A DNA stretch of 64,000 bases, from positions 1-64,000 of the forward strand of contig LADS01000061.1 in NCBI GenBank assembly GCA_000961725.1, read 5' to 3'. Below the pieces are notes generated by a model. That model ran no database searches. It saw only the letters and a list, made by a program, of their open reading frames with translations, and was not told the origin of the DNA. Shown piece by piece: positions 1-8,367 of the stretch. A program made the position numbers and the translations under genes. How positions within the stretch are numbered: the stretch's first letter is position 1; every line of letters begins with the position of its first letter. Source of the DNA: Desulfobulbaceae bacterium BRH_c16a. Lineage in GTDB: Bacteria > Desulfobacterota > Desulfobulbia > Desulfobulbales > Desulfocapsaceae.

Positions 1-1
1 T

Positions 2-608
2 CTATCTGGTCAAGCCAAAACTCCCATTACAGTCAAGACATTTGCTACCGGAATCAACAACTTCTTCTGGTATCGGAGAAAGGTCTCGGAGGGGACAAAG
101 GGTCCTATCGAGTATGAGTTTACAAAAAGGAGGGTCGTGCTTTGCCGCCAAGGGCTTCCCGAGAAGACCGTCTGGTTGCTTGTTCGAAAAACGGTGGGCA
201 AAGAGTCGCAATATTCCTATTTCATTTCCAACGCACCAGCCAGCGTAAGGTTGCCCACTCTTGTCTGGCTGAGCGGCCTCCGATGGGCGGTAGAGCAATG
301 CTTTGAAGAAACGAAGACAGAACTCGGAATGGATCAATATGAGGTGAGAAAATTTCCAGGTTGGCATCACCATATCTTGACCTGCATGCTCGGTCATTAC
401 TTTCTCTGGCATCTCAAAATCCGATTGGGAAAAAAAAGCTCCAGTTATTACGCCCTCGCAGCTTAGGATACTGTTGAAGACCGTACTGCCTCTAAGAGAG
501 TTCGATATAGAAATGGCTATTGAACTGGTGGGGTGGATTCAGCAACGAAATCATCGCTCGTACTTGTCACATAGAAAGAAAAAAATGGAAGCACGTTGTC
601 TTTGCTAA
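2..608 (+). pseudogene. IS701-like DDE transposase, C-terminal part, frameshifted
   Basis: The window opens inside a transposase reading frame. The translation from base 2 carries the end of a DDE domain, with LSGLRWAVEQCFEETKTELG holding the last catalytic Glu and a following HHHILTCMLGHYFLWHL helix, typical of IS701/IS4-type enzymes. The frame stops at 464-466. The expected C-terminus (WIQQRNHRSYLSHRKKK) continues in the next frame to a TAA at 606-608. The shift falls in a run of eight A at 430-437, where removing one A restores a continuous protein. It is therefore either a decayed copy, a sequencing slip, or less likely programmed frameshifting. The N-terminus lies outside the window. The element directly abuts a truncated histidine kinase, which suggests that its insertion destroyed that gene. 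Confidence 0.8.
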
Positions 609-618
609 CTGTCGTTGT

Positions 619-1239
619 AGGGTTAAAGGCATCGGCAAGTACGCTGATCTGAAAGAGAGTGAGGCGGAATTTATCGACATGGCCCTCCAGGAATGCAGGA
701 GAATGGGCAATCTCATCGCCAACCTTCAGGACTTTTATCGTCCCTCCACCGGCAAATTTGAATCGATCGACCTTCATGCGCTTATCGATTCTCTCTTGAT
801 GGTTGTAAAAAAACACCTCCATACCAGGAAAATAGCGTTCGTTAAAGAGTATGCCGCCGATTTGTCCGCCATCAATGCAGTTGCCGATCAACTGAAGCAG
901 GTTTTTCTCAATCTCCTCAATAATGCCTCAGATGCCTGTGAAGACGGTGGGATTATAACTATTACAACCGAAGTCATCGACAGAGAGAATGTCGTCGTGC
1001 ACGTCAGGGATAACGGTGCCGGCATCGACCCTGCCCACATCAGCAGGATCTTCGAGCCGTTTTTTACCACCAAGCAGCAGAATAAAGGGACCGGGCTTGG
1101 CTTGTCCGTCTGTTACGGCATAATAAAAGATCACGGCGGCCATATTGAGGTGAAAAGCGAACAAGGCAAGGGAACGGTTTTCTCCGTATTCCTTCCTCTT
1201 CAAGGCGTAAACAATGAGGGACTATTGCCGGCAAAGTAA
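619..1239 (+). pseudogene. Histidine kinase 3' fragment (HATPase domain) truncated by the IS
   Basis: About 205 residues of a sensor kinase remain. The first part (GIGKYADLKESEAEFIDMAL) matches the second dimerization helix that follows the phospho-acceptor His in HisKA domains. The HATPase_c domain follows with N-box NNASDACEDGG, G1 box DNGAGIDP, F-box FEPFFTTK and G2 box GTGLGLSV. The sensor region and the His itself are missing because the IS remnant sits immediately upstream. The open frame technically begins within the IS at a TTG, but no kinase-like residues precede about base 619. It may be expressed from an IS-borne start, but without the His helix it cannot autophosphorylate. I call it a disrupted gene. 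Confidence 0.8.
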
Positions 1240-1675
1240 CCTTCAGTTGGAATTGAGGGAAATGTTCAAAATTCTATATCCTGCCTAAGAGAGTTTGTCC
1301 CAGTTCTTCGACTCGCCAATCATCGGTTCTACGTTGTGCTCGTAGCCCCGTTTTCATCCTTGACCCAGAACGACCTCACGAAGATTGAGTCTTATAAAGT
1401 GTTTCCTGAATCACCCCTGTCAGGAAGAAGCTTTCGCTGGACACGTGAGGGAGCTTATAAGCGGCTATCCGATTAATGACTACCTGCAAAAGAATTCTGC
1501 CTGAACATCCTGCCACGCAATTATTACAGTTCTTTAATAAAATCCTCATTTTCCGGTGGTAAATAAAACTGATCAACGGCAATTACCGAGTGTATGGAAA
1601 TGCTGATTGTCCAGCATGGCCGCCCCTCGGCGATATTTTGAGTTACTCTGGTTATTCATTTATGAGGAGGGCACA
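1240..1675. other. Non-coding stretch with a possible short gene remnant
   Basis: No convincing gene is seen between the kinase fragment and the DksA-like gene. One plus-strand frame, ending at a TGA at 1502-1504, gives a protein-like tail (QEEAFAGHVRELISGYPIND) of about 30 residues starting near 1400. It could be the fossil C-terminus of a lost gene. I do not recognise it. Confidence 0.3.
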
Positions 1676-2149
1676 ATGCGGAGATCAAAAATGGAACAGG
1701 CACCTGAGTATTTTCCTTCAGAAAACGAAGAATATATGAATCACGATCAGTTGGCGTACTTTGAGAAAAAACTGCGCACGTGGCTGAGGGAACTGATCAG
1801 TATGTCGGCTTCAGCAAAAAATGAGCTCAAGGATAACTGGTTTGGTATGCCGGATATATGTGATGTCGCTTCGGCCCAAAGAGAAATACACGTAGATCTT
1901 GAAGAATTAAAAAGAAATCGAAAGAAAATAATTCAGATAGAGAAAGCCTTGGACAGGATGAATGACGGAAGCTATGGATACTGTGAGGTGACAGGCGAGA
2001 AAATAGGCCTCAAGCGTCTTGAGATACACCCTATTGCCACACTCAGTGTCGAGGCACAGGAGATGCTTGAACGGGCTGAGAGGGGGGCGAGATATGCGCA
2101 AGTTATGTCCTGCCGGAACTGGCAGATACCATGCGCGATGAACACCTGA
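1676..2149 (+). CDS. DksA/TraR-family regulator (one-cysteine type)
   Basis: This 157-residue protein has the DksA layout: an N-terminal helix, a long coiled coil (about residues 20-100, rich in K/E/L) and a C-terminal finger region reading YGYCEVTGEKIGLKRLEIHP. DksA proteins bind the secondary channel of RNA polymerase and tune transcription with ppGpp. Only the first of the four canonical zinc Cys is kept; the others are Thr, Ser and Ala (CEVT...LSVEA). That matches the one-cysteine variants common in alphaproteobacteria, which fold without zinc. The ATG at 1676 is chosen over the upstream open frame because a strong GAGGAGGG Shine-Dalgarno ends 4-5 nt before it. A hairpin follows the stop. 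Family identity is secure; the regulon is unknown. Confidence 0.85.
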   Translation: MRRSKMEQAPEYFPSENEEYMNHDQLAYFEKKLRTWLRELISMSASAKNELKDNWFGMPDICDVASAQREIHVDLEELKRNRKKIIQIEKALDRMNDGSYGYCEVTGEKIGLKRLEIHPIATLSVEAQEMLERAERGARYAQVMSCRNWQIPCAMNT

Positions 2150-2157
2150 CTTAAAAA

Positions 2158-2188
2158 GACCAGGCAGGCAGCGGATGCCGGCCTGGTC
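2158..2188 (+). terminator. Hairpin after the DksA-like gene
   Basis: Inverted repeat GACCAGGC / GCCTGGTC at the base, with an inner GGCA/TGCC pairing and a GCGGA loop, starting 9 nt after the DksA-like stop. The downstream T content is weak (TGTGATTATTTG), so it is only a probable rho-independent terminator. Confidence 0.55.
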
Positions 2189-2267
2189 TGTGATTATTTG
2201 CCGGACCCCGCACTTCTTATTCCAGACCGATCCAGGCAGGTCGACCGGCAGCTTCCAACGCTTCAGA

Positions 2268-3317
2268 TCAGATGTGTTTTCTGACGAGGTCGAATGAAAC
2301 GGTTGAAGTTGTTACCGTACTGCGGCCGAAGGTGATAAAAAAGACCAGCCAGAGAATCTGCAGGGCGATGATGATGGTCGGATCCCATAGCACCCCGATA
2401 CCGTTCATGACGTTTGGGTCTATATAGTTCGGGGCCGGAACCAGAACGGTTACGATGAGCATGTAGAGCAGGCTCAGGACGCTCATTTTCTGATATGCCG
2501 AGATCTTGCCGAAGCCCCGGAAATCGGCACGCAGAATCTCGGACAGGAGCCGCCAGATCTGGGTCAGGGCGATGGTCAGAATGAGAGCTGCGGTGAAGGA
2601 GCCGTCGAGAAAAAGAAAACTGCCGACCAGAGCCCCGCAGGTATACAGAACACAGGTGATTGCCTGAATCGGAATGAGTCTTTCCCCGCTCAGCCGGCCT
2701 TCATAAGAGACCTTCTTGGTCGATCCGTAAAAGATGAAATTCCTTCGGGCGAACAGCTTCTGCAGCAGCGGATGACAACTGCTTACCGGCTTGCCGTAGC
2801 AGCAGCCGAAGCTGATGCAGCCAAGTCTGCCGAGTCCTTCGCCAAGGGTATAGGCAATGGACATTGCGGCAAGAACGGGGATAATCGGCAGGAAGCTCCC
2901 ACTATCGACCAGCAATTTGTCGGAAAGCATCACCGCCCAAGGTGCGAGCAGGATGCCGATGAAGGAGGCCCCGCCGATGGTAAAGGAGTGCCGCTTCTTT
3001 TCGACCATCACAGCCACCAGGCGGGCAGCAGGGATACAGATTGAGAGAATGATCAGGATGATCAGCATGGTTCCGGCAAGGGAGACGTGCATTGCCCCAA
3101 GCAGGACCAGGAGAAGGATTAACGACAACAGCTGGCTGGTGGCGATAAAAAAGCCGTAATAGGTTAAATTGGTTCCCTGCCATGAATTTTCCAGGTCTTT
3201 TCTCATCGGTACGACCGCCAGCATCTGCCAGCGCTCGCCGGGCAGGTTTTTGAATGCCCAGCCGAGAAAACTTACCAGGAATAAACCGAGGCCAAACAGG
3301 AAGACAACGTCGCTCAT
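2268..3317 (-). CDS. Lgt-like (prolipoprotein diacylglyceryl transferase family) membrane protein, degenerate
   Basis: This is a polytopic inner-membrane protein of 349 residues with about eight hydrophobic segments. The central motif GEGLGRLGCISFGCCYGKP corresponds to the signature GR-GN/GC-F---E/CCYG loop of Lgt-family proteins, which transfer diacylglycerol from phosphatidylglycerol to lipoprotein cysteines. The usual HPTQLYE motif is replaced by IPIQAITCVLY, losing the conserved His and Tyr-Glu, so genuine Lgt activity is doubtful. It is the last gene of a three-gene operon, overlapping the phosphatidylserine decarboxylase gene by 4 bp. The lipid-metabolism neighbour fits a phospholipid-using role. 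The true lgt is probably elsewhere. The specific substrate is not predictable. Confidence 0.65.
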   Translation of the reverse strand: MSDVVFLFGLGLFLVSFLGWAFKNLPGERWQMLAVVPMRKDLENSWQGTNLTYYGFFIATSQLLSLILLLVLLGAMHVSLAGTMLIILIILSICIPAARLVAVMVEKKRHSFTIGGASFIGILLAPWAVMLSDKLLVDSGSFLPIIPVLAAMSIAYTLGEGLGRLGCISFGCCYGKPVSSCHPLLQKLFARRNFIFYGSTKKVSYEGRLSGERLIPIQAITCVLYTCGALVGSFLFLDGSFTAALILTIALTQIWRLLSEILRADFRGFGKISAYQKMSVLSLLYMLIVTVLVPAPNYIDPNVMNGIGVLWDPTIIIALQILWLVFFITFGRSTVTTSTVSFDLVRKHI

Positions 3318-4360
3318 AAATTTCCCTCTTCAATTGATAACTGTGGTTGATTGAGTGGTTCTGCGATGGCTGAGCGGACCATTATGTCCGTTTCGGCCAG
3401 TGGTCGGCCAAAGCCGTTGGTGAACCTGCTCTGAACATCGTTACGATGTGAATTGCTGACGAGGTCGTCGGCAAAACGTATCCTGTTCGGTTCGAAAAGG
3501 AGGACGTCGGTCGAACTGCCGGGGCGGAACAGGCTTTTCGGGCAACCCTTGGTAAGGAACATGCCGGGGCGGACATCCTGCGGGTTGGTATACCGATCCT
3601 CGCTGTAGGTCTGGACAATGTCGCCGATCATCAGGGCGACGATCTCGACCATTGCAACCATGCCGATAGCCGAACCGCCATCGACGTCGGTGTTGATGAT
3701 GGTAACCACCCGCCGGTTCTTTGAGCAAAGCGAAGCCATGGCGATCAGGGCGGAAGGGTTGCAGGAATGGTAACGGCCGTCAAGATTGTAGATATCGACT
3801 ACCCGGCCGCTTACCGGCACATGGTTGTAATGGTATTTGTCGGGGGTGAGGCGAAAAACGGCAAAGTCGCCGGTTCGAAATCGGTTGTGCCAGAGGCTGC
3901 CGGCCGGACCGAGCAGTTCCTCCAGATCAAAAAATTTGTCCTTGATGAAGAGTGCCGAACCGTCGGCAAGGCTGCCGATCAAGATGCGGGAATCGGCAGG
4001 GGAGACGATAGTCGAGGGGTTCCGGTTCATCGGCCGGGTTTCCCAGTAACGGATCCGCCGCTCGAAGACCTTGCGGTGGGAGTCATAGAACGACAGGGGA
4101 TCGAGGCACTCGTGCCAGTCGGCGCCGATTCCTTTAAAAAGCTCCAGGCCGGTTTTTCTGTGGCTGACCGGCAGGTCATAATGGAAGAAGGCCAGCAGGC
4201 GGGAAATCCTTGCCGAGGTCAAAGCCTTGAACATGGCCGGTGCACTTTCCCGCACACCGTTGTAGAGAAAACGCACGCTGTGATCGCCAATCGGCTTTTC
4301 GGTGACTATCTGTCGGGTGTTCCTGTCTATATACTGATGAGGAAGGGTTGATTGAATCAT
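3314..4360 (-). CDS. psd: Phosphatidylserine decarboxylase proenzyme
   Basis: This 348-residue protein converts phosphatidylserine to phosphatidylethanolamine at the inner membrane through a pyruvoyl group made by self-cleavage. The self-processing site is visible as FRPGSSTDVLLFE, with the cleaved Gly-Ser bond near residue 282, leaving a small alpha chain of about 66 residues. Other family features are FRLTPDKYHYNHVPVSG and the DGRYHSCNP loop. It is the middle gene of the operon, starting 6 bp after the 781-residue unknown gene and overlapping the Lgt-like gene. Length is slightly above that of the short bacterial forms. No phosphatidylserine synthase gene (pssA) is present beside it, which is the more usual arrangement. 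Confidence 0.9.
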   Translation of the reverse strand: MIQSTLPHQYIDRNTRQIVTEKPIGDHSVRFLYNGVRESAPAMFKALTSARISRLLAFFHYDLPVSHRKTGLELFKGIGADWHECLDPLSFYDSHRKVFERRIRYWETRPMNRNPSTIVSPADSRILIGSLADGSALFIKDKFFDLEELLGPAGSLWHNRFRTGDFAVFRLTPDKYHYNHVPVSGRVVDIYNLDGRYHSCNPSALIAMASLCSKNRRVVTIINTDVDGGSAIGMVAMVEIVALMIGDIVQTYSEDRYTNPQDVRPGMFLTKGCPKSLFRPGSSTDVLLFEPNRIRFADDLVSNSHRNDVQSRFTNGFGRPLAETDIMVRSAIAEPLNQPQLSIEEGNL

Positions 4361-4366
4361 AGCTTA

Positions 4367-6712
4367 TCAGGTATTCCTTTTCTGGTGGATAATAGCGAGG
4401 CTGATCCGTATCATCTGCAGGATCACCTCTGCGCCGGCGGTTTCGCCGATAATTGCTTCCTGATGCCGGGCCAGGTAATCGGCGCCGGCTGTATCTTTTG
4501 AGACGGCGTTCATGACTCGACGGAGATTGGGGTCGTCAAGTCGGTCAAGCTGCCTGCAGTCGTCGATGAGAACGGAAAATGATTCACGCAGGTGCCTCTT
4601 TTTCAATTCCGTCCGGTAGTAGCGCTCCATGGCCGTATTGAATTCAGAGGCGGAAAGGTGGAATGGGGTTTTTTTGCCGGGCAGTTCTTTCGTTACCCCT
4701 GTGATGATCTTGGCAAAGGTCGAGGTCTTCGCACCGGACAGTCGTCCGCGCAGGGAGGCCAGCCTTTCTCTGAGGTTACCGCGATCGATAAGGTCGGCGG
4801 CGTCGGTTTCGAGCAAGCGGATGAGAGCCAGATTGTATTCATCGTGCTTTACCCTGATATATCCCTTGTATCGCCTGCTGCTGCGCTGTGAGGGGATGTC
4901 CCGAAGGATTTTTTTCATCAGCATGTTGCTGGTGTCGGCACGGATATAAAAGGTAGGGATGCCGAGAGCGCTGCCGAAAAAAATCTGCCGCCTTTCGCTT
5001 TCAATCGAAGGACGATCGGGTATGTCGTGGTGATTGATCCTGCCCGTGGCGATGTACCGGCAGGCGAGAGCGGTGACGAGATTCTGCAAATCGACTGCTT
5101 CGGCCATGTCTTCCAGCAGGTTGTGAAAAAGCGAGTAGCTGCGACCCTCGAAACCGGCGTATCCTGCGGTTGCAAAAATACGTTGCCGGTAAGGCAGGTA
5201 CATGGACATTCTCGGGTCGAAGATCCCCATTTCGCTGAGTTCTTCTTTCAACCGCTCATGGTTGCCGGGAATGCCGTTCAATCCCGGGCTGGTTTCGGTT
5301 GAGAGAAGAGTGACAAGATAATCGATAAGGCGAAAATCAGGAATCAGGTCGCCTTTCAGGTGCAGCAGAGTGGCCAGGGCACTGTCGAGCCAGCGGGGTC
5401 CGAAAGGGGTTATGGTTTTTCCAAAGAAACGGGTCCGGGCCTTTTTTTGCCAGCGCCGCCAGATCATCCGGAGGTGGGTGTAATCGAGTTCGTGGGGCAG
5501 GAAGCCGAGTACGTTCTCCGGGTGGAAATCGGGAAAATCAAGGCGATATGGCGCCGAACTGTAGGTGTTGACGAACAGCGGCAGGAAATGTTCGACGATC
5601 TTGATGACCAGGTCACCGAAATATTTTTCCACAGGCGGGGTGAAGGGCGAGGCCGGATCTCCGGCCAGAGAACTGAGCATCCGGCTGCCAAGGGAAACAT
5701 GGGTGCCGTTGTTGGCAAGGCAGGTGTTGGAGGTGTTCGGCAGGACCACGAGATTATTGGTGAGTATTCCGGCATCCTTAAGCTTGCCGATGGTGTTGAG
5801 CTGGCTGCGCGATAATGTTTTGTGGCAGAGCTCCATATAGCGGTATTTTTCTTCGCCGCGGTCCCAGCCCGACAGACAGGGGCTCATGAACAGGTGACGG
5901 TAAAAGCCGTCGGGGACGATGTTGTTCAGCTGTTTCTGCCGGGAAGGCGCGTGCGGGGCACTGTAGAGCAGGCACTTCTGTCCCGATTCTTCGAGGTCGA
6001 AGGTTTTGTTGGCATATTGCACCAGCAGCTGACTGAAAAGCAAGGTCCTGGCCGACTCGCCGGCGGCCAAATCGCCGATCCGGCCATGCGTCGCGGTGGG
6101 AATCGTAAAACTGAGTATTTCCGGCGAGGTGTTGTCACTGAGGAGATTGCTCATCAGGATGGCACCCGTTTCAAACAGAACCGGCGGCAGCATATTGTCG
6201 CTGCTTATGGCATTGGCAAGGGAAAGCTTCAGCAGATAGCTGATCGGCAGCCTCAGGCTTTCCTCGCCCTTGTGGATGCAGCGGAACCTGTGTATGTCAC
6301 TTCGCGGTCTGGACAAGGGTGCGCTCTTGTCGGCCTGAAAATCAAGCGCCAGCAGTTTTCGGGTCCAGGCGGTCAGCAGGTTTTCCGGAAAACGTACCCA
6401 GCTGTTTTCCCAGACCCTGGATGTGTTGTCGAACAGGAAATCGTTTAATGAATCAAGACTGGCGGGGTCCAGATCGCCCCGCTCGGTTCGCTTGACGACG
6501 TTTTTATAATAAGTGGAAGAAGAAATCGTTATCGGCAGATCGACGTCCTTGTGTGTGCCCTCAACCGCCACTTGCAATTCATACTCCATTCCCACGCTGG
6601 TATCTTCACCGGTGAAAGGTTCGTACAGGTGGCCTGCAAGATAGGAAAAAAAACGGCGCACATCTTCCTCGCCGGTTTGCCTTTGGTATGGGGGGGGAAT
6701 ATATGTATTCAT
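4367..6712 (-). CDS. Large conserved-looking unknown protein, first gene of the psd operon
   Basis: This is a 781-residue soluble-looking protein with no signal peptide and no membrane segments. I do not recognise the family. Visible landmarks are an N-terminal SVGMEYELQVAVEG stretch (about residues 39-52), an HVSLGSRMLSSL segment, a conserved-looking LDFPDFHPENVLGFLPHELD block in the middle, and a basic C-terminal third. The early G-E-E pattern faintly recalls the metal-binding start of glutamate-cysteine-ligase-like carboxylate-amine ligases, but this is only an impression. It is followed after 6 bp by psd and then by the Lgt-like gene, so all three are probably co-transcribed and act in one lipid or envelope process. 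An ATG within TATTCAT is the start; no strong Shine-Dalgarno is seen. Confidence 0.75.
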   Translation of the reverse strand: MNTYIPPPYQRQTGEEDVRRFFSYLAGHLYEPFTGEDTSVGMEYELQVAVEGTHKDVDLPITISSSTYYKNVVKRTERGDLDPASLDSLNDFLFDNTSRVWENSWVRFPENLLTAWTRKLLALDFQADKSAPLSRPRSDIHRFRCIHKGEESLRLPISYLLKLSLANAISSDNMLPPVLFETGAILMSNLLSDNTSPEILSFTIPTATHGRIGDLAAGESARTLLFSQLLVQYANKTFDLEESGQKCLLYSAPHAPSRQKQLNNIVPDGFYRHLFMSPCLSGWDRGEEKYRYMELCHKTLSRSQLNTIGKLKDAGILTNNLVVLPNTSNTCLANNGTHVSLGSRMLSSLAGDPASPFTPPVEKYFGDLVIKIVEHFLPLFVNTYSSAPYRLDFPDFHPENVLGFLPHELDYTHLRMIWRRWQKKARTRFFGKTITPFGPRWLDSALATLLHLKGDLIPDFRLIDYLVTLLSTETSPGLNGIPGNHERLKEELSEMGIFDPRMSMYLPYRQRIFATAGYAGFEGRSYSLFHNLLEDMAEAVDLQNLVTALACRYIATGRINHHDIPDRPSIESERRQIFFGSALGIPTFYIRADTSNMLMKKILRDIPSQRSSRRYKGYIRVKHDEYNLALIRLLETDAADLIDRGNLRERLASLRGRLSGAKTSTFAKIITGVTKELPGKKTPFHLSASEFNTAMERYYRTELKKRHLRESFSVLIDDCRQLDRLDDPNLRRVMNAVSKDTAGADYLARHQEAIIGETAGAEVILQMIRISLAIIHQKRNT

Positions 6713-6812
6713 GTCGAGACTATTATCCCGAATACATTAGGAAGATGCTAAAAAAAGATGAGAAATCGGTTATGAACCGGTGGGAGCGAAGTACAGATTC
6801 CAACCAACCGAT

Positions 6813-7340
6813 TCATACCCTTGCACCCGGTTGGATTTCCGGGGAGCTGAAATGTGCCAGCTGTTCAAGTCGAGTGGTGGTGTTCTGCAACAGGCTGGTC
6901 AACTGCATAGATATTTCACTTGAAAATTCGTGGACCTGATCCGCGAGGTTGAGATTGCGCTGAAGCGATTGCTCGGGGAACGGCCTGAGAAACATGGTGT
7001 GGAAAAAGCCATTTTTCACCAGGCTGGTTTTTAATACAATCAAGAGGCAGGGTAAAGGAGGCAATGACGTTTGCATGCGGCGATGGGGCAGCGCCGGCCG
7101 CTGTGATCAGAATCACCTTGACGGTTGTGGAATTGTGCTGGAGCCATTTAACAACATCGAATTCCGGCGTGGCGGCGAGGGAGATCAGTATCACTATGTC
7201 GAATGTTTCCGCATTCAGCAGGGTGATGGTCTCCTTCATCGTTGCCGTATAAATACTTTGTGAGACTCGGATTCAAGGAGCTGCTGGAGTGTGCCTGAGG
7301 CAGTCTTCTCATCCCGGTCGATTACGAGTATTTTCTTCAT
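6813..7340 (-). pseudogene. Broken response-regulator-like gene
   Basis: The minus strand starts with MKKILVIDRDEKTASGTLQQ, a typical receiver N-terminus with its acidic pocket. It then stops at TGA after a frame slip near 7248-7260. The next frame continues with TATMKETITLLNAETFDIVI and FDVVKWLQHNSTTVKVILIT, the beta3-alpha3-beta4 part of a receiver. The usual phospho-acceptor Asp is not obvious (IVILISLAA). A second slip near 7030-7050 moves to a frame encoding a helical tail (LADQVHEFSSEISMQLTSLL) ending at 6813. Reading through needs two frame changes, so I treat it as a decayed gene. Two sequencing errors are the alternative. Confidence 0.65.
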
Positions 7341-7589
7341 TTTTTTCTCAGATCACCAGTGAATGAACATTTCGCACGATTGCCTTATTAACTTGTCCGT
7401 TCCCTTGTAAAGAAAAAAGATTCAGGAGTTATTAAAAGAGTATGAGTTTTGTGTTTGCGAGGCCGAGATTATTCCTAACGTAAAAGATTATTATAACAGA
7501 AAAATAATCGTTTCGTAATGTAATCGTCATGGTCCTCTCTTACCTTTTTATACATGGATAGTGGTACCTGTAATGAAGGGAGGAGACAA

Positions 7590-7781
7590 ATGTTACTCAG
7601 TATTTTGGCGATGGTAGTCGCGTTATGTGTCGTGGGGTTGTCAGTATGGTTATATAGCCGGTTACCGGCCATTCCCCCGAATGCCCAATTGCTGCTCGAT
7701 GCCTGGGCAAGTGTGGAGGGAGATGGTTCTCCGATGACCAAGAAAAATAGGGCGGATTTTTTTTATCCAGGACCGCGATGA
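7590..7781 (+). CDS. Small single-pass membrane protein
   Basis: A 63-residue frame begins with a hydrophobic segment (LLSILAMVVALCVVGLSVWLY, trimmed here to its core) followed by a short polar tail ending in FFYPGPR. The ATG at 7590 is preceded at good distance by AGGGAGGAG, the best ribosome binding site nearby, so translation is plausible. No family is recognised. It lies inside a patch of decayed genes, so it may be a surviving gene or an N-terminal scrap of a longer one. Confidence 0.5.
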   Translation: MLLSILAMVVALCVVGLSVWLYSRLPAIPPNAQLLLDAWASVEGDGSPMTKKNRADFFYPGPR

Positions 7782-7809
7782 AGAACTCCTGCCCCCCTCT
7801 TGTGGGAGG

Positions 7810-7970
7810 TCAGAGAATGTCGCTTGCCAGTTCCGCCAGTTCCGAGCGCTCGCCCTTGCGCAGGTCGATATGAGCGTAGAGCTTCTGGCCCTGCATTTTA
7901 TCGATGAGTGTGCTGAGCCCTTCGAGTGAATCCCCAGATAGGGATGATCGATCTAATTGAAGTCGCCAAT
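7810..7970 (-). pseudogene. PhoH-family C-terminal fragment
   Basis: The minus strand preserves the end of a PhoH-type ATPase. The segment GDFN-stop-IDHPYLG corresponds to the family GD--QIDHPYLD motif, with the Gln codon turned into TAG. After a frame slip follow [11 protein letters not shown] and [17 protein letters not shown], matching the characteristic KGERS-LAELAA tail. Only about 53 codons remain, with a nonsense mutation and a frameshift, so this is a fossil. It abuts a fragment of an unrelated flavoprotein on the same strand, which implies deletion or recombination joining two gene ends. Confidence 0.7.
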
Positions 7971-8042
7971 GAGGCCTGGTCGCCGATGATAAAAACATTG
8001 GGATAACCCGGCAGTGACAGGTCCGACTCTACTTTGACCCCG
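7966..8042 (-). pseudogene. NDH-2-like FAD/NAD oxidoreductase internal fragment
   Basis: About 25 codons on the minus strand read [20 protein letters not shown]. This is the hallmark of type II NADH dehydrogenases and related pyridine-nucleotide flavoproteins, where [10 protein letters not shown] holds the FAD-binding Asp. Nothing upstream or downstream continues the protein. The frame merges at its 3' side into the PhoH fragment, and the joint is within a few bases of 7970. Confidence 0.6.
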
Positions 8043-8075
8043 CAGCTGCTCCCTCCGACTCAATGTCCCGCTCGA

Positions 8076-8220
8076 TACGAGTGGTTGGATAATAATTATC
8101 CACCATACGTCTTCCACGACAGTAACGGTACTCTCCAGGGAATCCTTGTCGATCAGTGGCAACTTTGGCAGAAAAAGTTTTCGCGTCTTTCTTTATTGAG
8201 TGAATTGCAGTATAAAATAT
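8076..8220 (+). pseudogene. Solute-binding (SBP_bac_3-like) sensor domain fragment
   Basis: The plus-strand segment YEWLDNNYPPYVFHDSNGTL followed by QGILVDQWQLWQKK matches the first lobe of periplasmic amino-acid-binding-like domains used as sensors in kinases and GGDEF proteins (pattern YPPY-F-D--G---G---DLW). Similarity ends after about 45 codons, at an abrupt change to unrelated sequence. It is a fossil fragment in the same decayed patch. Confidence 0.55.
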
Positions 8221-8367
8221 TGTTAGGTGTTTGTATGGGCTATCAGCAGGGAAACCGATACAAAACTTTCCTTGTCAGGCCCATGCTGATGTTGCTTTTG
8301 ATTCAATCTCTCTTCTCACTCCACGATCATATTTCCAAAAGACCAACGCTTCTAAAGGAAAGCTCCG

